In this document: positions 27,029-35,252 of the stretch, in pieces
Position numbering within the stretch: the stretch's first letter is position 1
Layout of the letters: the number at the start of each line of letters is the position of its first letter
DNA from: Spirosoma arboris
Lineage (GTDB): Bacteria; Bacteroidota; Bacteroidia; Cytophagales; Spirosomataceae
Direction: 5' to 3'
Assembly (NCBI RefSeq): GCF_009754945.1
Contig: NZ_WPIN01000009.1
Location: forward strand, 62,001-126,000
DNA length: 64,000 bases
Notes under the pieces: generated by a model
What the model saw: the letters and a program-made list of their open reading frames with translations, nothing else
Told to the model about the DNA's origin: nothing
Databases searched by the model: none
Position numbers and translations under genes: made by a program

Positions 27029-27961
27029 TTACTTGACGACTGTAAAGGTCATTTTGGGTTGTTGCATGGCGTTTTCTAAAAGTCTGATTTCTAATCGAAG
27101 GATAGCTTCTTCTGCTTTGGCATCAATTTTATTCGGGTCGTCTGTTGGCTTATGGTAGTCGGGGTGGCCACCGGTGTGAAAAAATAGAACTGGAATCTGT
27201 TTGGCGTAGAAGGCAGCGTTATCAGAGCCGCCATTGCCTGCTCGATCGGTAAAGAATTTGATCGTACTTTCTACTCCTTTAAACACAGTTGGCCAGGTGT
27301 TGCTGGTGCCATAGCCACCGATGCCGACGCCCCGCTTAGGGTTGTAGCGACCAATCATATCCATACACACCATAAAATTTATTTTTTCGAGTGGCGGCGT
27401 TGGATTATTCAGAAAATAACGAGAGCCTTGTAGACCCAGCTCCTCGGCACCAAAGGCCATAAACAAGAAATTATACGGCTCTTTTACCGCATTTTTTGCA
27501 AAATATTGAGCGATTTCCAGTAAACCAGCCACCCCCGATGCATTGTCATCTGCTCCGTTATGAATTTTCCCCTGTGGTAACGAATCCAGTGAACTCCCCT
27601 GACGACCCAAACCCAGGTGGTCATAATGAGCGCCAATGACAATTGTATAAGGTGCATCATTGTCCAGGAACCCAATGACATTTGCTGCTTTTCTTAGACT
27701 ATCGGGGACAACGACTCGCCGGATTTTAGCCGTAAATGATTGATAATACCCATCTGTACCCAACGGCTTCAGGCCATATTTTTTGAAGTGTTTTTCAACA
27801 TAGCGGGCGGCTTTAGCATTCTCCCTACTGCCTGTGCCACGCCCCTGCATTTGATCGGAAGCGAGCTTATTAATATGCTTGATGATGCGCTTGGCCGACG
27901 GTTGTTGTCCAAATAGAGGGCCTGCTAGTAAAAGCAGCAGAAAAAGGCAGTGAATTTTCAT
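27029..27961 (-). CDS. Secreted M28-family zinc aminopeptidase
   Basis: Exported metallopeptidase of the M28 (aminopeptidase Y/S) family. After a signal peptide (PLFGQ) the two-zinc site can be read: GAHYDHLG (His, Asp), HNGADDNASGVAG (bridging Asp), FGAEELGLQGS (catalytic Glu and Glu ligand), CMDMIGRY (Asp) and FFHTGGHPDYHKPTDD (His). The 310 aa consist of the peptidase domain alone. It lies just upstream of the sulfatase on the same strand. Confidence 0.94.
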   Translation of the reverse strand: MKIHCLFLLLLLAGPLFGQQPSAKRIIKHINKLASDQMQGRGTGSRENAKAARYVEKHFKKYGLKPLGTDGYYQSFTAKIRRVVVPDSLRKAANVIGFLDNDAPYTIVIGAHYDHLGLGRQGSSLDSLPQGKIHNGADDNASGVAGLLEIAQYFAKNAVKEPYNFLFMAFGAEELGLQGSRYFLNNPTPPLEKINFMVCMDMIGRYNPKRGVGIGGYGTSNTWPTVFKGVESTIKFFTDRAGNGGSDNAAFYAKQIPVLFFHTGGHPDYHKPTDDPNKIDAKAEEAILRLEIRLLENAMQQPKMTFTVVK

Positions 27962-27998
27962 GGATAGAATTTAATGTCAACATGGATCAGAATAGGCA

Positions 27999-28006
27999 CA
28001 AAGCTA
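27999..28006 (-). promoter_or_regulatory. -7 element upstream of the M28 peptidase
   Basis: TAGCTTTG on the minus strand matches TAnnTTTG, about 38 nt before the ATG at 27961. The only TTG upstream is 25 nt away, slightly too far. Confidence 0.4.
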
Positions 28007-28058
28007 TCCGGAAAATAGACTTACCTGGCCGCAATCAATAGACTCCTTCCTCTAAAGA

Positions 28059-28110
28059 CAAAAACCTTCTGATGTTGTTGATACAAGTTCACAACATCAG
28101 AAGGTTTTTG
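28059..28110 (-). terminator. 20-bp perfect hairpin terminator
   Basis: Arms 28059-28078 and 28091-28110 (ACAACATCAGAAGGTTTTTG) are exact reverse complements with a 12-nt loop. On the minus strand the second arm ends in GGTTTTTG, giving a short U-run, so it fits as the terminator of the gene ending at 28133. Confidence 0.8.
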
Positions 28111-28132
28111 AGTTGAGTGATTCGTGTATTCC

Positions 28133-28693
28133 TTAACGCGGCCCGTGATGTTCTCCCTGCTCTCTGCCAGCACGTTCTGGACGGCCATTGGCATGGCCTC
28201 TCTGCTGATCATTATTTCGTCCTGGCTGCGGACCTGGATTACCTCCCGGACGTGCCCCCCGGTTCGCTACCTGGTTGTGCATAGGATGATTTTTGATGAC
28301 ATAATATTTCGTGTCGCGACTATCTCGAATAGGTTGCTGATCATAACGGCCTTTGAAAGACGCATACTGTTTCCGATAAACTGCATTGCGCAGATAGGGC
28401 TGGTTATCATTGATAACCACTTTATGCAGCCGGTATAAATCGTAACTACTATAGCGGGGAGGAAGAACTGGTGCCGTAATCCATCGGCCACCCTCGAAAT
28501 AAACCCACTGTTGTTGCGGCACGTTGTAATAAATATCTAAATCAGGCAGATAATAATAGTTTACGTAATCGTAACCAGTTGGTCCCCATATGGGTTGACT
28601 GCCGATGTTGATATTGACGTTTACCTGAGCAAGACTGTTCTGATACAGCTCGGTTCCGACCAGTAGGCCGAGGATAACCATGAGGTTTTTCAT
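28133..28693 (-). CDS. Hypothetical secreted protein with Tyr-rich body and basic Gly/Pro-rich tail
   Basis: A 186-aa exported protein. A signal peptide (to about residue 22) is followed by a Tyr- and Trp-rich domain (about 25-130; IWGPTGYDYVNYYYLPDLDIYYN, QQQWVYFEGGRWI) of a kind often found in small Bacteroidota envelope proteins. The last 50 residues are low complexity, rich in G, P, R, N, Q and H (GGNPGPQPGRNN, HANGRPERAG). I cannot assign a function. It follows the small lipoprotein gene on the same strand, so both may be co-transcribed. Confidence 0.75.
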   Translation of the reverse strand: MKNLMVILGLLVGTELYQNSLAQVNVNINIGSQPIWGPTGYDYVNYYYLPDLDIYYNVPQQQWVYFEGGRWITAPVLPPRYSSYDLYRLHKVVINDNQPYLRNAVYRKQYASFKGRYDQQPIRDSRDTKYYVIKNHPMHNQVANRGARPGGNPGPQPGRNNDQQRGHANGRPERAGREQGEHHGPR

Positions 28694-28741
28694 AACTGAT
28701 TCTGATTAGTTTAACGTGAAAATGAATGGAGTTACTACTCT

Positions 28742-28930
28742 TTAATACGGATTAGGTCGTCCGTCGTGATCCCGATCATATCGGTCTTTTTCGTGCCGAT
28801 GCTCTAAGCGTTCTGCCCGACGTCGTGCGCGAGGGTCTTCATAGCCTGGTTTATTATTAACGTATCTGTTTCGGGTGCAGCCACTGATGGACATGCCCAA
28901 TACAACCAGCATTATCATTGCGTTTTTCAT
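28742..28930 (-). CDS. Small lipoprotein with charged tail
   Basis: A 62-aa lipoprotein: MKNAMIMLVVLGMSISGC is an SPII signal (lipid Cys18), and the mature 45 residues are almost all charged or polar (DPRARRRAERLEHRHEKDRY), probably disordered. ATG 28930 was preferred to the upstream ATG 28951, which adds seven residues before the signal. It sits 48 nt upstream of the Tyr-rich secreted protein. Function unknown. Confidence 0.65.
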   Translation of the reverse strand: MKNAMIMLVVLGMSISGCTRNRYVNNKPGYEDPRARRRAERLEHRHEKDRYDRDHDGRPNPY

Positions 28931-29032
28931 TGTTGTCGTTGATTTAAACATCTATTCGTCATTATTGACTATCTTTCTGTACCCCAGTTGCAGTCCAAAC
29001 GTTGCTACAAACAAGGATTCTTTACAATTTCT

Positions 29033-30472
29033 TTATCGCCAGCCCCCACCTAGTGCCCTATAGAGCGTCACGGTTGCCTGAAGTTGCTGTAAGCGGTCAT
29101 TGACACCATTCAACTGAGTTGCCAATAGATTTTGCTCGGCGGTTAATACGTCGGTGTAGTTTGTATTGGCGGTGTATTTGAGCAATTCTTTTGTGTAGGA
29201 AACGGCCTTCTGCAAAGCGGCTAATTGCTGTTGGCGAGTATTCGCTTTATCAACCGCCATCTGGTACGAGTATAACGCGTTGGACACTTCCTGGCCTGCC
29301 GTTAACAATGTGGCCTGATACGTATAATAAGCTTCTGCCTGAGCAGCCTGAGCTCGGTTGAGTCGCTGGCGGTTAATGCCCTGATTGAAAATGGGTTGCG
29401 TCAGTCCGCTGATTAGACTTCCATAGAAGGTTCCAGCAAAAAAACCAGTCAATGTATTGGCTGTTGCAAAACCACCTGTGCCCGTGATCGTAAGGGCGGG
29501 GTAGAAGTAAGTACGTGCTACATTCGTCAACTCAAACGTATTACGGAAACTATATTCTGCTTCCTGCACATCAGGACGATTACTCAACAGCTGTGCCGGA
29601 AGCCCTGTTTGTAAGGGTGAACTTGATAGTACCGTATCCAACTGCATTCGTGGAATGCTATCGGGTGGCATGGCCAGCAGCAGACTAAGGGAATTTTCGG
29701 TTTGTCGGATATTCTGTCTTATATCAGGCAGCGTGACTTCGGCAGCGTAACGGTTGGCTTCGCTCTGTACTACGTCGGCACCCGTTACCACTGCGCCCTC
29801 TTTCAGCGCCTTCATTGTCTCTACGTCCGTCTTCCGATTTTCAACCGTTTCCAGCGTGATTTTCAGTTGCCTGTCATAGGCCATCAATGCGTAATACCCA
29901 TTCGCAATGTTGGCGATCAATTGCGTTTGTACAGCACGTCGGTAAGCTTCACTTTGCAGATAAGCTGCCACGTAGGCTCGTTTTGTACTCCGCAGTTTAC
30001 CCCATACATCGGCTTCCCAGCTAGTGCTCGCCGTTAGTGAATACTGCTTTATAGTCGGAATTGAGGTAGTGCTCACGGTATTTGACCCAGACTCAGCATT
30101 CTTGATATTCAGTGCCCGCAACTGCGCCGATGATGATTTGGAGAGCGTAAAGCCAGCATTGGTACTAAGCGTTGGATAGAACGCCAGCTTGCTTTGCAGC
30201 ACATTAGCTTCGGCGGCCTGCATGCGGGCTACCGCAATTTTTAGGTCTAAATTGTTAGCAAGCGCCCGCTCGATTAATCCTTGCAGGACAGTATCCGGAA
30301 ACATCTGCCGCCAGGGTAAACTCGCCAACGTGGTTGAATCAGTAGTCTGTTGACCTCGGAAGAGTTTGCTGGTCTTAATGCCCGGTTGCTCGTAGGGTTT
30401 CGTTACGCTACAGGAAGCCAAAATGACTCCCATTAGCATTGTTATCCCTAATTTTATATGTGTCGTATTCAT
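29033..30472 (-). CDS. RND efflux outer membrane lipoprotein (OprM/NodT-like)
   Basis: Outer-membrane channel of a tripartite RND pump. SPII signal with lipid Cys21 (LASC), then two TolC-type repeats of long helices and barrel strands (about residues 60-270 and 275-475); conserved stretches include LPWRQMFPDTVLQGLIERALANNLDLK and SNRPDVQEAEYSF. The 479 aa are full length. It is the third gene of the adaptor-pump-channel set, separated from the pump by a 145-nt gap filled by a large palindrome. Confidence 0.95.
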   Translation of the reverse strand: MNTTHIKLGITMLMGVILASCSVTKPYEQPGIKTSKLFRGQQTTDSTTLASLPWRQMFPDTVLQGLIERALANNLDLKIAVARMQAAEANVLQSKLAFYPTLSTNAGFTLSKSSSAQLRALNIKNAESGSNTVSTTSIPTIKQYSLTASTSWEADVWGKLRSTKRAYVAAYLQSEAYRRAVQTQLIANIANGYYALMAYDRQLKITLETVENRKTDVETMKALKEGAVVTGADVVQSEANRYAAEVTLPDIRQNIRQTENSLSLLLAMPPDSIPRMQLDTVLSSSPLQTGLPAQLLSNRPDVQEAEYSFRNTFELTNVARTYFYPALTITGTGGFATANTLTGFFAGTFYGSLISGLTQPIFNQGINRQRLNRAQAAQAEAYYTYQATLLTAGQEVSNALYSYQMAVDKANTRQQQLAALQKAVSYTKELLKYTANTNYTDVLTAEQNLLATQLNGVNDRLQQLQATVTLYRALGGGWR

Positions 30473-30491
30473 GGCATGTATTGGCTTATGG

Positions 30492-30602
30492 ATTTTACCC
30501 CACCCCTAACCCCTCCCCTTGAACTAAGAGGAGGGGGATAAAATGGCCCCTCTAACTCCCCTCCCCTTAGTTCAAGGGGAGGGGCCGGGGGTGGGGTAAA
30601 AT
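30492..30602. repeat. 37-bp near-perfect inverted repeat inside the RND operon
   Basis: Arms 30492-30528 and 30566-30602 pair with only three mismatches in the centre. They contain CCCCACCCC and CCCCTCCCCTTGAACTAAG words, with another CCCCTCTAACTCCCC copy in the loop. It separates the pump from the channel gene and might reduce channel expression relative to the pump. Confidence 0.9.
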
Positions 30603-30617
30603 TCCAATAGGTTATTG

Positions 30618-33600
30618 CTAAGTATTCACTGGGGTTTTAACCTCTTTCACTGTATGGGCTTCTTTACCATCAATTTTCTCTGGTTCTTCCTCATCATCAG
30701 AGTTTTGCTGGCTAGGCGGGCCACTTACTTTTTCCTGCAATCCCTGGAAAATGACGAACAGGGTTGGTACGAAAAACACCCCAAGCAACGTACCGAAGAG
30801 CATCCCACCAATGGCACCTGTACCAATCGATCGGTTGCCCTGAGCACCGGCACCACTCGCAAACATCAAGGGTAATAGACCAAAAATGAACGCAAACGAC
30901 GTCATCAGAATTGGCCGTAACCGAGCCTTGGCACCTTCTATTGCCGATTCTAGCAGTTCCATGCCAGTCTGCCTTCGCTCAACGGCAAACTGCACGATCA
31001 GGATGGCGTTTTTGGCCAGCAAGCCGATCAGCATGATGAGCGAGATTTGCATATAAATATTATTGTCGAGGCCGAAAAGCCGGGCAAAAACATACACACC
31101 TGACAAACCAACCGGCAACGACAACAGGACCGCAAACGGCAGTAAATAACTTTCGTATTGGGCACTCAGCAGGAGGTAGACAAACGCCAGACATAGTACA
31201 AATACATACAGCGTTTGCGAACCCACATTTTGCTCTTCCCGGCTAATCCCCGAATACTCAAAGCCATAACCCGCCGGAAGCGTTTGAGTCGCTACTTCCT
31301 GAATAGCGAGCAAAGCTTGCCCAGTACTATAGGTCGGATTGGGTGAGCCATTGACCGACATCGACGAAAACAGGTTGAAGCGGGAAACGCTTTCTGGGCC
31401 ATAGATTCGCTTGAGGGTAATAAACTCAGTGATGGGAGCCATAGTGCCCACCGAGGTTCGGACGGCAATTTTGGTCAACCCGGCCGGATTTGCCCGATAG
31501 TTCGTATCGGCCTGCATGATGACGCGGTACTGCTTGCCAAACTCGTTGAAGTTGGATACGTACGAACTACCGTAAAATACCTGCATCGCATTGAGGACGT
31601 CACCTACCGTAATACCCGCTTCTTTACATTTCGCCACATTCACATCTAGCTGATATTGAGGAAAATTGGGATTGAATGAGGTCGTTGCATACTGAATTTC
31701 AGGACGTTTGTTTAGCGTCGCAAGAAAGTTCTGCGTCACTTTGTAGAATTCGTCGGTGGTATGCCCGCCTTTATCCTGTAACTGAAAGGTGAAGCCACCA
31801 CTGGTGCCAAAACCCGTGATTGTCGGTTGTTGGATAAAGACGATGTCGGCATCCCGAATGTTGGCCGTTTTTTGTTTCAGCAATTTAATCACATCGTCGT
31901 CACTGACGCCGGGTCGTTCATCCCAGGGCTTTAATCGTAAGATAATCAAGCCATAGGCACTACCGTTTCCAGCCACGAAGTTCTGTCCTAAGTTCCGAAG
32001 GCTGTTCTGGACTTCGGGGATCGTATGCGCAATGGCGTCGATTTTATCGGCCATCGCTGTGGTGCGCTCTACCGACGAAGCGGGAGGGAGGGTGATATTT
32101 ACGAAAATACTGCCCATGTCTTCCTTCGGCACGAAGCTGGAAGGCGTAGTTCTGAACAGTGTGTAAAACAGGCCTGCAAATAGCCCAATGCCAACGAGAG
32201 CCAGCCATTTTCGGGTGGATAAAAACGTCACTGACTTTGTGTATTTGGAGGTTAACGCATCATAGCCCGCATTAAAGGCAACCCCAAAGCGCTGTAGTAA
32301 TCCTTTGGGCTTTTTGTCATCGGCATGTTGTGGAGGTTTCAGAAATAGAGCTGCCAGCGCTGGACAAAGCGTCAGCGCATTGACCGCCGAAATAATAATG
32401 GCGACCGCCAGCGTAATACCGAACTGCTTGTAAAATACCCCCGCCGAACCGGTAATGAACGTAACGGGTAAAAACACTGATGCCATGACCAGCGTAATTG
32501 AAATGATAGCGCCCGATATTTCGCTCATCGCGTCGACGGCGGCTTTTCGCGGTGATTTGTAGCCACTTTCCAGCTTGGAGTGAACGGCCTCAACCACCAC
32601 GATAGCATCATCGACCACAATACCGATGGCTAGTACCAACGCAAACAGGGTGAGCAGATTGATGCTAAACCCAAACAGATATAGAAAGAAAAACGTACCT
32701 GTAATGGCCACCGGTACCGAAACACCGTGAATAATGGTTGAACGGAAATCCTGTAAAAAGATGAAAATCACGAGGAACACCAGCGCGAAGCATTCTAATA
32801 ACGTATGAAGTACTTTGCTGATTGATGCATCCAGAAACTGATTGATATCGACCAGATAAACAAAATGAACGCCTGCGGGAAATGACTTAGCCGCTGCCTC
32901 AATAACCTTCTTGGAATTGTTAATGACATCCCGCGCATTGGAGCCCGGTGTCTGGCTCACCGAAATACCTACTGACTGTTTACCATTGGTGGTCGTAAAA
33001 CTGGTGTACGTCTGCGAACCCAGTTCAATCCGGGCAATGTCCCGAAGCCGTAGTAGCTGACCGTTACCCGTTGTTTTAATAATAATATCACCAAACTGCT
33101 GCGTAGACTGTAACCGCCCACTATACCGGATTACATACTGGAATGTCTGGTTATCATTCTCCCCAAACTTACCGGGGGCTGCATCCACATTCTGGTCCGT
33201 CAATGCCGTCGACACATCGGCAGGAGTAATCCCATAAATAGACATGACATCAGGTTTCAGCCAGATGCGCATCGAATACGTTTTGGCTGAACCGAACACA
33301 TTGGCTGCCCCCACACCATTCACCCGCTGAAGTTGGGGAATGACGTTAATGGCCGCATAGTTTTGCAGAAATGTCTGATCATAAGCCGCGTTGTCGCTGT
33401 AGATCGACATAATCAGCAAATTGCTGCTCTGCTGTTTCCGAACCGTTACACCTGCCTGAGTAACCTCCTGCGGCAGCAGACTGGTTGCGGCCGAAACCCG
33501 GTTCTGTACATCCACAGCCGCTTGGTTCGGGTCAGTCCCGACGGCGAAATAAATACTGATGCTACCGGCCCCATCGTTAGTTGCCGACGAGGTCATGTAG

Positions 33601-33827
33601 GTCATCCCTTCCACACCGTTAATCTGCTCTTCCAGCGGCACGATGACGCTTTTGAGCACGACGTCAGCATTGGCACCGCTATAGCTGGCCGAAACCTGTA
33701 CGGTTGGTGGCGAAATATCCGGGTATTGAGCAATGGGTAATTTGACCATTCCCAGAATGCCGAGTAAGACAATCAGGGCTGAAATAACAGTACTTAATAC
33801 CGGACGTTCTATGAATATGCGAAGCAT
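30618..33827 (-). CDS. RND multidrug efflux pump, HAE1/AcrB family
   Basis: Inner-membrane, proton-driven drug exporter. The 1069 aa show the RND layout of two repeats, each one TM helix, a large periplasmic loop and five more TM helices. TM4 has the proton-relay pair in LAIGIVVDDAIVVVE, and TM10 has LLAKNAILIVQF. The N-terminus MLRIFIERPVLSTVISALIVLLG and the PIAQYPDISPPTVQVSASYSGA block are typical of the AcrB/MexB group. Thus drugs, dyes or bile-salt-like compounds are more likely cargo than metals. It follows the adaptor by 38 nt. Confidence 0.96.
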   Translation of the reverse strand: MLRIFIERPVLSTVISALIVLLGILGMVKLPIAQYPDISPPTVQVSASYSGANADVVLKSVIVPLEEQINGVEGMTYMTSSATNDGAGSISIYFAVGTDPNQAAVDVQNRVSAATSLLPQEVTQAGVTVRKQQSSNLLIMSIYSDNAAYDQTFLQNYAAINVIPQLQRVNGVGAANVFGSAKTYSMRIWLKPDVMSIYGITPADVSTALTDQNVDAAPGKFGENDNQTFQYVIRYSGRLQSTQQFGDIIIKTTGNGQLLRLRDIARIELGSQTYTSFTTTNGKQSVGISVSQTPGSNARDVINNSKKVIEAAAKSFPAGVHFVYLVDINQFLDASISKVLHTLLECFALVFLVIFIFLQDFRSTIIHGVSVPVAITGTFFFLYLFGFSINLLTLFALVLAIGIVVDDAIVVVEAVHSKLESGYKSPRKAAVDAMSEISGAIISITLVMASVFLPVTFITGSAGVFYKQFGITLAVAIIISAVNALTLCPALAALFLKPPQHADDKKPKGLLQRFGVAFNAGYDALTSKYTKSVTFLSTRKWLALVGIGLFAGLFYTLFRTTPSSFVPKEDMGSIFVNITLPPASSVERTTAMADKIDAIAHTIPEVQNSLRNLGQNFVAGNGSAYGLIILRLKPWDERPGVSDDDVIKLLKQKTANIRDADIVFIQQPTITGFGTSGGFTFQLQDKGGHTTDEFYKVTQNFLATLNKRPEIQYATTSFNPNFPQYQLDVNVAKCKEAGITVGDVLNAMQVFYGSSYVSNFNEFGKQYRVIMQADTNYRANPAGLTKIAVRTSVGTMAPITEFITLKRIYGPESVSRFNLFSSMSVNGSPNPTYSTGQALLAIQEVATQTLPAGYGFEYSGISREEQNVGSQTLYVFVLCLAFVYLLLSAQYESYLLPFAVLLSLPVGLSGVYVFARLFGLDNNIYMQISLIMLIGLLAKNAILIVQFAVERRQTGMELLESAIEGAKARLRPILMTSFAFIFGLLPLMFASGAGAQGNRSIGTGAIGGMLFGTLLGVFFVPTLFVIFQGLQEKVSGPPSQQNSDDEEEPEKIDGKEAHTVKEVKTPVNT

Positions 33828-33865
33828 AAGGCAGGTTGTTGAGCAAAAAGTGCGCTGAAAAGGAC

Positions 33866-35107
33866 TTATAATTCCGTGTCTGTATCGGTAGCAGCGGTGG
33901 TGCTGGCTGGTGCTGTCGTTTTAAAGACAATGGCTGGCGAAGCGGGCTTAGGCTTTATCGATGCACCATCTTTCAGGCCTGTGCCTCCGTCGAGTACGAC
34001 TTTGTCGCCCGCTTTGAGTCCCTTTTGTACGACAAAATATTGTCCATCGGGCGTGGGCGTTACGGTAACGGCGGTGGTTTTGACTTTGTTATTTTTTTCG
34101 ACGACGAACAGGAATCGCTTATCCTGAAGCTCAGAGGTAGCACTTTGTGGAACTACCAGTGCTGAGTCGATGGTTCGGGGAACGCGAACGGTGCCGCTGT
34201 TGCCACTGCGTAGGAGTGCCTGCGGATTGGGAAACGTAGCACGGAAATTACTGGAACCCGTTTGGGTATCGATCTGACCAATAGCTGTTTTGATCCGGCC
34301 TTTGTAGTTGTAGGTAGACCCGTCAGCTAGTAGGAGTAGAACATCGGGTAATTTGGCCAGCTTCTCCTGAAGCGTGTTGCCGCTCACGTCACGAGTGAAA
34401 TCGAGGAGTTGCTTTTCGTTGAGCGCAAAATAGGCATATACTTCACTAATGCCCGAAATAGTCGTTAATGGATTAGTCGTTGTACTGGTTACCAAACTTC
34501 CGATTTTGTAGGGAATCGACCCGACTACTCCGCTTACAGGACTAACTAAATTTGTGTAACCCAAATTGGTTTGGGCATTCGCCAAGGCGGCTTGGGCTTG
34601 GGCCAGGGCGGCCTGTTTGGAAGCCAGCGTATACTGAGCTGTCTCCAGTTCGTATTTGCTGATAATATCTTTCTCAACCAATGGACGAACCTTGTTGACG
34701 GCCAGCAAGGCTGAGCTGACATCGGCTTGAGCCGTTCGAACCCCTGCCTGAGCGGTGAGTACGTCCTGTTCGTACTGGGGCGCGTTGATACGGAAAAGCC
34801 GCTGCCCTTTCTTGACCGTTGCCCCTTCGTCCACAAAAATGGCCTCGACAAAGCCATCTACTTTAGGGCGAATTTCAACGTTCTGCTCTCCCTGAATAAT
34901 GGCGGGGAAATCGGCGTAGAGAACCTCTTTGCGAGGAGCAAGGGTCAATACTGAATAGACCTTTGGTTGTTTTAATGCGGTGGAGTCAGTTTGTCCCCCT
35001 TTTTTCTTGCCAGAACTGCTACAAGCTGTTAAACAGATTCCAGCCAATAAGGCTAGAATCCATGGGTAACCATTGGTGGGTTGTGTGTATCTTGGAAAAG
35101 CTTTCAT
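33866..35107 (-). CDS. RND efflux periplasmic adaptor (AcrA-like), lipoprotein
   Basis: Membrane-fusion protein linking the RND pump to the outer-membrane channel. SPII signal with lipid Cys29, then the lipoyl halves (EIRPKVDGFVEAIFVDEGATVKKGQRLF and TNLVSPVSGVVGSIPYKIGSLV), a short coiled-coil hairpin (about 110-175, Ala/Gln-rich), the beta-barrel and membrane-proximal domains. The last 40 residues are a low-complexity Thr/Ala tail. First gene of the operon, with a promoter and an 8-bp palindrome just upstream. Confidence 0.95.
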   Translation of the reverse strand: MKAFPRYTQPTNGYPWILALLAGICLTACSSSGKKKGGQTDSTALKQPKVYSVLTLAPRKEVLYADFPAIIQGEQNVEIRPKVDGFVEAIFVDEGATVKKGQRLFRINAPQYEQDVLTAQAGVRTAQADVSSALLAVNKVRPLVEKDIISKYELETAQYTLASKQAALAQAQAALANAQTNLGYTNLVSPVSGVVGSIPYKIGSLVTSTTTNPLTTISGISEVYAYFALNEKQLLDFTRDVSGNTLQEKLAKLPDVLLLLADGSTYNYKGRIKTAIGQIDTQTGSSNFRATFPNPQALLRSGNSGTVRVPRTIDSALVVPQSATSELQDKRFLFVVEKNNKVKTTAVTVTPTPDGQYFVVQKGLKAGDKVVLDGGTGLKDGASIKPKPASPAIVFKTTAPASTTAATDTDTEL

Positions 35108-35155
35108 AGGCTATCTTATCCTGATCGGATACTGAATAACATTATGAAAGCCCTG

Positions 35156-35203
35156 CAAGGTTATTAGTAAGGGATTAAAACAATCTAAATCCCGAATTTA
35201 GAT
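35156..35203 (-). promoter_or_regulatory. RND operon promoter with a palindromic candidate operator
   Basis: On the minus strand TTG (35181-35183) is followed after 17 nt by TAACCTTG (35156-35163), one base off the consensus. Immediately upstream, ATCTAAAT-CCCGA-ATTTAGAT (35183-35203) is an 8-bp inverted repeat that abuts the -33, a natural place for a TetR- or MarR-type repressor. No regulator gene is adjacent. Confidence 0.5.
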
Positions 35204-35252
35204 GGGCGAATCGGCAATTTTGGGTGCGGAATAAGTTACTATGAAACGCACA

